Below are positions 59,842-64,000 of a stretch of DNA of 64,000 nucleotides, one piece after another; the stretch's first letter is position 1, and every line of letters starts with the position of its first letter. Below the pieces are notes generated by a model, which was not told where the DNA came from, searched no databases, and worked only from the letters and a program-made list of their open reading frames with translations. This stretch comes from UBA2402 sp037139735 (GTDB taxonomy: Bacteria > Planctomycetota > Phycisphaerae > Phycisphaerales > UBA1924), in NCBI GenBank assembly GCA_037139735.1, contig JBAXFU010000002.1, positions 32,203-96,202 on the forward strand, written 5' to 3'. The position numbers were made by a program, and so were the translations under genes.

Positions 59842-61913
59842 GCCGCGTCCTCCGTCATGGCCATCAGATGCCCGCGAGGAATGGTGGCAAACACGCTCCA
59901 ATCGTCGATCCTGGGCCCGTTGGCGGGCTGAATCCGCGTGAGGGCCTGGGCCGCCCGGGCGCGGAGGCCCGGATCGCTCCCGTGATCGCACATGTGGCGG
60001 AGTTCGGTGGCCCACCGCAAGCGAACCGAGGGATCGACCGCGAGGTGCGCGAGGCGTCCGGCCAACCACGCGCCCGACTGCCGATGCGCCGGTCTCGGGT
60101 CCTTGAGCATCTCGAGGACGTCGCTCGCGCAGTCGCTGCCCGGCGTCTTGAGCGAGGCCAGCAGTCGAATCGCCGAGGCCCGCACCCGCTGGTGCGATGC
60201 CGGCGACTTGAACTCGACGATCGGGGCGGAGGCGACCGGGCCCACCTGATCGCGACGGCGTCGCAGGGCGTCGATGGCGTTCGCGACGACACGTGCGTCG
60301 GGTTCGCTCCTGGAGGCCGCCCGCGTCAAGGCCTGGAGCGAGGAAATGTCGCTCATCCGTCCGAGCAAGGTCGCGGACCTCGCTCGCACGCGAGCGTCGA
60401 TCGTGTCGTCCTCGAGCAGCGCGATCACCGATCCGACGCACGCCGCGAGGCGATCGTGGGTCTTGAGTTCGTCGAGGGCGTCGAGTTGACCGGCCGCATG
60501 GTGCCGCTGGGCGAGTCGCTGGCGAAGCGACGCTTCGCCGGCCCGCTCCCGGGCGCTGGACGCCCGAACGCCGACCGCCATCGCCCGCACGCAGGCGTGC
60601 GGGGACCGGCGGAGCGCGTCGATGGTCGCGCTCTGATCGACCTCGGATCGCTTGAATCGCTCGCCGGCTCGAACGAGGTCGAACCATCTCATCGCCGCGC
60701 CCCGGGCGAGGCATTCCTCGGCGTCGAACGCGAAGTCGGCCAGGCCAGCGACGGTGGCCAGGCCACGACCCGCGAGTCGAGCCCGCGAATCGCGATCGAC
60801 GAGAAGACGTGCTGCGAGTTGGGCACGGATCGGCGCCTCTGCGCCGATCACGGCGCACATGCTCGCGGCGCCGACCTTCGATTCGATCGACAACGCATTG
60901 AGTTCGGACGCGGTGGGCACCAGCCCACGAGCGCCAATCGTCACGGGTGCGACCTTGCCGCCGGCGGCCTTGCCCGGTGCTGCGGAGGCAGGCCGCACCA
61001 CCGAGATGTTGACCTTCATTCCGCGGAGCTTGGAGGCGCGGCCTGGGCGGCACAAGAGGTGCCACCGCGAGAGCGCCGCGGTCCGCTCGGCGGAAGTCTC
61101 GATCGTCGAAAGCCGGTCGAATGACGTCTTGGCGAGGCCCTCCCGACACAGCCACTCCGCGGCACGTGCCGCCGCCAGAGGCAGCGTGCACCAGCGGACG
61201 GCGGTGGCCACGGCGGGCACGACCGCAGGGTCGGCCAGCCAGGCCTGCAGTCGGGCGGTTCTGATGGCGGCGGGCGTCCAGAGGGCGAGCATGCACGCGG
61301 CGGCTTGGCGTCGCACCGTGGCGTCCTCGCCGCCCGACTTGATCGCCCGCGGCGCGAGTTCAAGAAGCGTTGCGTCGGCGGCGCCGGCGGCTTCGACCGC
61401 CCGTGCGGTCATCGCCTCGAGGGAATCGACGGCGCGGTGTCGGACGATCTCGTCCGAGTCGGCCATGAGTTTGAGCAGTGCGTGCGAGACCGCCGCGGGA
61501 GCGAACGCGCGGGCGGCATGGGCCGCGTGCTCGCGCGTCGTTCGGCCTTCGATCATGGCGTCGGCGAGCGCCGAACCGACCGTCGAGTCGTCGAGCGATT
61601 CGAGCCGCCGCCTCGCTTCGTTGGAGATCGTCCCCCACGCCCCGAGCAACGCGGCGACCGAACGTCGCTTCACCAGCGAGTGCATGTCGCGGCGAGAGAC
61701 GCCTCGGAGGAGTCCGACGAGCGAATCCACGAATCCGGCCGGTGGCGACGGCGCCATCGCCATGGCCATCAGCGTTCCGGCAGCGGCGGCCCGCACGGCG
61801 GCCGACTGATCGGTGGAAGCGACGAGGTCGCCGAGCACCACGGCACTCGCCAGCGGGGGCAGTTTCCTGATCGATTCCTCGAGGGTGCGGGGTTGTGACG
61901 TCGATCGAGCCAT
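59838..61913 (-). CDS. HEAT-repeat protein, hypothetical
   Basis: A 691-residue protein made almost entirely of short alpha-helical pairs, rich in Ala/Arg/Leu, in the manner of HEAT or ARM repeats ('DSDEIVRHRAVDSLEAMTAR', 'DDTIDARVRARSATLLGRMS', 'DPRPAHRQSGAWLAGRLAHL'). Such solenoids bind other proteins. There is no signal peptide. An alternative start at 61961 adds 16 residues. It is coupled to the small membrane protein downstream and divergent from icd. Confidence 0.75.
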   Translation of the reverse strand: MARSTSQPRTLEESIRKLPPLASAVVLGDLVASTDQSAAVRAAAAGTLMAMAMAPSPPAGFVDSLVGLLRGVSRRDMHSLVKRRSVAALLGAWGTISNEARRRLESLDDSTVGSALADAMIEGRTTREHAAHAARAFAPAAVSHALLKLMADSDEIVRHRAVDSLEAMTARAVEAAGAADATLLELAPRAIKSGGEDATVRRQAAACMLALWTPAAIRTARLQAWLADPAVVPAVATAVRWCTLPLAAARAAEWLCREGLAKTSFDRLSTIETSAERTAALSRWHLLCRPGRASKLRGMKVNISVVRPASAAPGKAAGGKVAPVTIGARGLVPTASELNALSIESKVGAASMCAVIGAEAPIRAQLAARLLVDRDSRARLAGRGLATVAGLADFAFDAEECLARGAAMRWFDLVRAGERFKRSEVDQSATIDALRRSPHACVRAMAVGVRASSARERAGEASLRQRLAQRHHAAGQLDALDELKTHDRLAACVGSVIALLEDDTIDARVRARSATLLGRMSDISSLQALTRAASRSEPDARVVANAIDALRRRRDQVGPVASAPIVEFKSPASHQRVRASAIRLLASLKTPGSDCASDVLEMLKDPRPAHRQSGAWLAGRLAHLAVDPSVRLRWATELRHMCDHGSDPGLRARAAQALTRIQPANGPRIDDWSVFATIPRGHLMAMTEDAA

Positions 61914-62149
61914 CGGCTCATGGGATGTCGGCACGCACCCCCGCCGGAGGCGTAGTTTCATGCCCCGCAGCACTCGATTCGAGCCGCGGGCCCCCTGCCC
62001 GGGCGTTCGAGCGACCGGACCGCGTTGCCGCACTCGGGGCCGCTTGCTACCCTGCACCCTTGGCCATCCCCGACACGGGGCGTGTCCGAGCGGCAGGCGG
62101 CTCGATCGCGACCGCCCCGTGCAATCAGCCGCGACGCAGGAGTGCACCC

Positions 62150-63523
62150 ATGCCAACGCCCATCACGATGACGCCCTCCGGGCTTTCCGTTCCCAACGAC
62201 CCGATCATCCCGTTCATCGAGGGTGACGGCACGGGGCCCGACATCTGGAAGGCCAGCGTTCGGGTGTTCGATGCCGCCGTGGCCAAGGCCTTCGGGGGAA
62301 ACCGCAAGATCCACTGGCACGAGGTCTACGCGGGCGAAAAGGCCTTCAACAAGTTCAACAACTGGCTTCCCGACCAGACGATCGCCGACTTCCGCACGTA
62401 CTTGGTGGGCATCAAGGGCCCGCTGACGACGCCCGTCGGCGGCGGCATCCGCTCGCTCAACGTCGCGCTGCGTCAGATGCTCGACCTGTACGTCTGCCTT
62501 CGGCCGGTGCGTTGGTTCAACGGCGTGCCCAGCCCGGTGAAGAAGCCCGGCGACGTCGAGATGGTGATCTTCCGCGAGAACTGCGAAGACATCTACGCGG
62601 GCATCGAGTTCCGCGAGGGCTCGCCCGAGGTCGCCAAGTTCCTGTCGCTCTTCAAGGAGGCCTTCCCGAAGGAGTTCGGCAAGATCCGCTTCCCCGAGAG
62701 TTCCGGCATCGGCCTCAAGCCCGTCTCGAAGGAGGGCAGCGAGCGGCTGATTCGCGCCGCGATCGAGTACGCCCTCCGCGAGAAGCGTCGCAGCCTGACG
62801 CTCGTGCACAAGGGCAACATCATGAAGTTCACGGAAGGCGCGTTCAAGGACTGGGGCTACGCCCTGGCCCAGCGCGAGTTCCGCGACCACTGCGTGACCG
62901 AGCGGGAGTCGTGGATCCTGGGCAACAAGGAGGCCAACGCCGACCTGACCGCCGAGGGCAACGCACGCATGATCGACCCCGGCTTCGACATGATGACCCC
63001 GGACCAGAAGGCCAAGGTCGTCGCGGAGGTCGAGACCGCCCTCAAGCTCTGGCCCAGCCACGGGCAGGGCCGGTGGAAGTCCAAGCTCCTCATCAAGGAC
63101 TCCATCGCCGACATCACCCTCCAGCAGGTCATCACCCGCGCGAAGGACTTCGATGTCATCGCCACCATGAACCTCAACGGCGACTACCTCTCGGACGCCC
63201 TGGCGGCCCAGGTCGGCGGCATCGGCATCGCCCCCGGCGCGAACATCAACTACAAGACCGGTCACGCCATCTTCGAAGCCACCCACGGCACGGCCCCCAA
63301 GTACGCCAACCTCGACCAGGTCAACCCCGGTTCGGTCATCCTCTCGGGCGAGATGATGCTCCGCTACATGGGATGGACCGCCGCGGCCGACCTCATCATC
63401 AAGGGCATGGACGGCGCGATCGGCGCCAAGACCGTCACCTACGACTTCCATCGCCTCATGGAGGGCGCGACGAAGGTCAAGTGCTCCGAATTCGCCGACG
63501 CGATCATCAAGCACATGGGCTGA
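62150..63523 (+). CDS. icd: Isocitrate dehydrogenase (NADP-type)
   Basis: Icd converts isocitrate to 2-oxoglutarate in the citric acid cycle. The 457-residue protein opens with 'PIIPFIEGDGTGPDIW' and has the substrate motif 'RSLNVALRQMLDLYVCLRPV', 'FRENCEDIYAGIEFREG', the metal-binding 'DFDVIATMNLNGDYLSD' and the cofactor loop 'ATHGTAPKYA'. The start has an AGGAG ribosome binding site at 62138-62142. At 457 residues it is somewhat longer than the E. coli enzyme (416). Confidence 0.96.
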   Translation: MPTPITMTPSGLSVPNDPIIPFIEGDGTGPDIWKASVRVFDAAVAKAFGGNRKIHWHEVYAGEKAFNKFNNWLPDQTIADFRTYLVGIKGPLTTPVGGGIRSLNVALRQMLDLYVCLRPVRWFNGVPSPVKKPGDVEMVIFRENCEDIYAGIEFREGSPEVAKFLSLFKEAFPKEFGKIRFPESSGIGLKPVSKEGSERLIRAAIEYALREKRRSLTLVHKGNIMKFTEGAFKDWGYALAQREFRDHCVTERESWILGNKEANADLTAEGNARMIDPGFDMMTPDQKAKVVAEVETALKLWPSHGQGRWKSKLLIKDSIADITLQQVITRAKDFDVIATMNLNGDYLSDALAAQVGGIGIAPGANINYKTGHAIFEATHGTAPKYANLDQVNPGSVILSGEMMLRYMGWTAAADLIIKGMDGAIGAKTVTYDFHRLMEGATKVKCSEFADAIIKHMG

Positions 63524-63548
63524 GTCGCGGCACCGTCCGGGAGTCTCC

Positions 63549-63920
63549 ATGGCCGCCCCATCCACGGCGAACCGCCCCAACGGCTACACCTTGGAGTGGG
63601 CCGAGCATGAACTCGAACCCGTCGACGGTCTCGTGGCCGATCCCACGTGGCAGGACGTGGAGGCCATCATCGGCAACCTGACGGTCGGCGAGGAGCCGTG
63701 CGGGTTCGTCATCCTTCGCCGCGGCGAGACGGACTTCTTCCAGTGCGCCCGCGTGGAGGATGGCCTGATCGCGGAGTTGCACGACCCGACGGACGATTCG
63801 CATCTCGAACTCGCCGCGGGCGTCGCGCCGCCGGAGTTCGTCCTCCGCATCGCCAAGGCATGGTTCGAGAATCCCGCCGCGGCGGCGCGACTCGACGTCT
63901 GGACGCCGCTCGAACTTTGA
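63549..63920 (+). CDS. Hypothetical small acidic protein
   Basis: An unrecognised 123-residue acidic protein, apparently cytoplasmic (no signal or membrane helix). Two features stand out: an alternating pattern of strands and acidic residues in 'PCGFVILRRGETDFFQCARVEDG', and a C-terminal helix 'PEFVLRIAKAWFENPAAAARL'. The shape recalls small immunity-like or SUKH-like proteins but I cannot support a family. It begins 25 bases after icd and may share its transcript. Confidence 0.6.
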   Translation: MAAPSTANRPNGYTLEWAEHELEPVDGLVADPTWQDVEAIIGNLTVGEEPCGFVILRRGETDFFQCARVEDGLIAELHDPTDDSHLELAAGVAPPEFVLRIAKAWFENPAAAARLDVWTPLEL

Positions 63921-63936
63921 GCTGACGGCCTTGGTC

Positions 63937-64000
63937 TGCCTCAGCGCCTGGCCTGCCTCAGCCCCTGGCTTTCATCAACGCCCGACCTTCATCAACGCCC
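63937..64000. repeat. 17-bp tandem repeat array, truncated by the window edge
   Basis: Units of exactly 17 bp follow one another: TGCCTCAGCGCCTGGCC, TGCCTCAGCCCCTGGCT, TTCATCAACGCCCGACC and a partial TTCATCAACGCCC. All share a TCA-core (position 5-7) and a C-rich end. Since 17 is not a multiple of three, it is not a protein repeat. It begins 17 bases after the last stop codon. Confidence 0.7.

Overview
This 64 kb window is high-GC bacterial chromosome with about 50 closely packed protein genes, one tRNA and no rRNA, CRISPR array, transposase or prophage. Several traits point to a planctomycete, probably class Phycisphaerae. Two prepilin-like proteins carry N-termini ending in 'LLIGILLP-LGKAR'. 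Two secreted proteins end in paired EF-hand dockerin-like repeats with a terminal cysteine. There are also a Kdo-8-phosphate synthase, a heptosyltransferase-like protein (Gram-negative envelope) and diaminopimelate-type lysine synthesis. The taxonomic call is inference; no 16S gene is present.

Layout. Positions 1-770 hold no convincing gene. Then come a sigma-70 family factor (771-1889), FtsK (2013-4877), an ABC-2 exporter pair (4888-7013, minus) and DnaA (7036 to about 8793, minus). Beside dnaA lies a DnaA-box-containing, AT-richer patch (about 9115-9300) that may be the replication origin or a dnaA control region. A tandem GNAT protein, a secreted protein and rpmA follow. From 17.8 to 11.7 kb on the minus strand run aat, a prepilin-like protein, two small membrane proteins, kdsA, proB and proA. 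On the plus strand (17.9-22.3 kb) are a PH-domain membrane protein, fabD, a poly-proline lipoprotein, fabG and an ATP-grasp enzyme. thiC (minus) is preceded by a TPP riboswitch and a tRNA-Arg(CCU).

The 24.9-32.0 kb region is a formate module: fdhD, an NAD-type formate dehydrogenase whose NuoE- and NuoF-like parts are fused, and formate-tetrahydrofolate ligase. Next is a glucan-utilisation-like cluster (32.2-38.8 kb): GH1 glycosidase, GH16 glucanase, a carbohydrate-binding-like protein, a prepilin-like protein and a LacI-type repressor with a near-perfect dyad operator in front of it.

The 38.9-48.0 kb segment holds a class A beta-lactamase-like lipoprotein coupled to lysA, three membrane or unknown proteins, a PgpH-like HD phosphohydrolase and a GT9 glycosyltransferase. 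The last 16 kb are housekeeping and unknown genes. They include a Sua5/low-molecular-weight phosphatase fusion, a CPBP protease, an HDOD protein, nth, a metallo-beta-lactamase-fold hydrolase, a PfkB kinase, a glutathione peroxidase, a double-length PTPS-like protein, a RidA-family protein, a free LON domain, a HEAT-repeat protein with a small membrane partner, and icd. A 17-bp tandem repeat starts at 63937 and runs off the window.

Most functions are inferred from motifs read by eye. No homology search was possible, so family calls on proteins without strong motifs are tentative.
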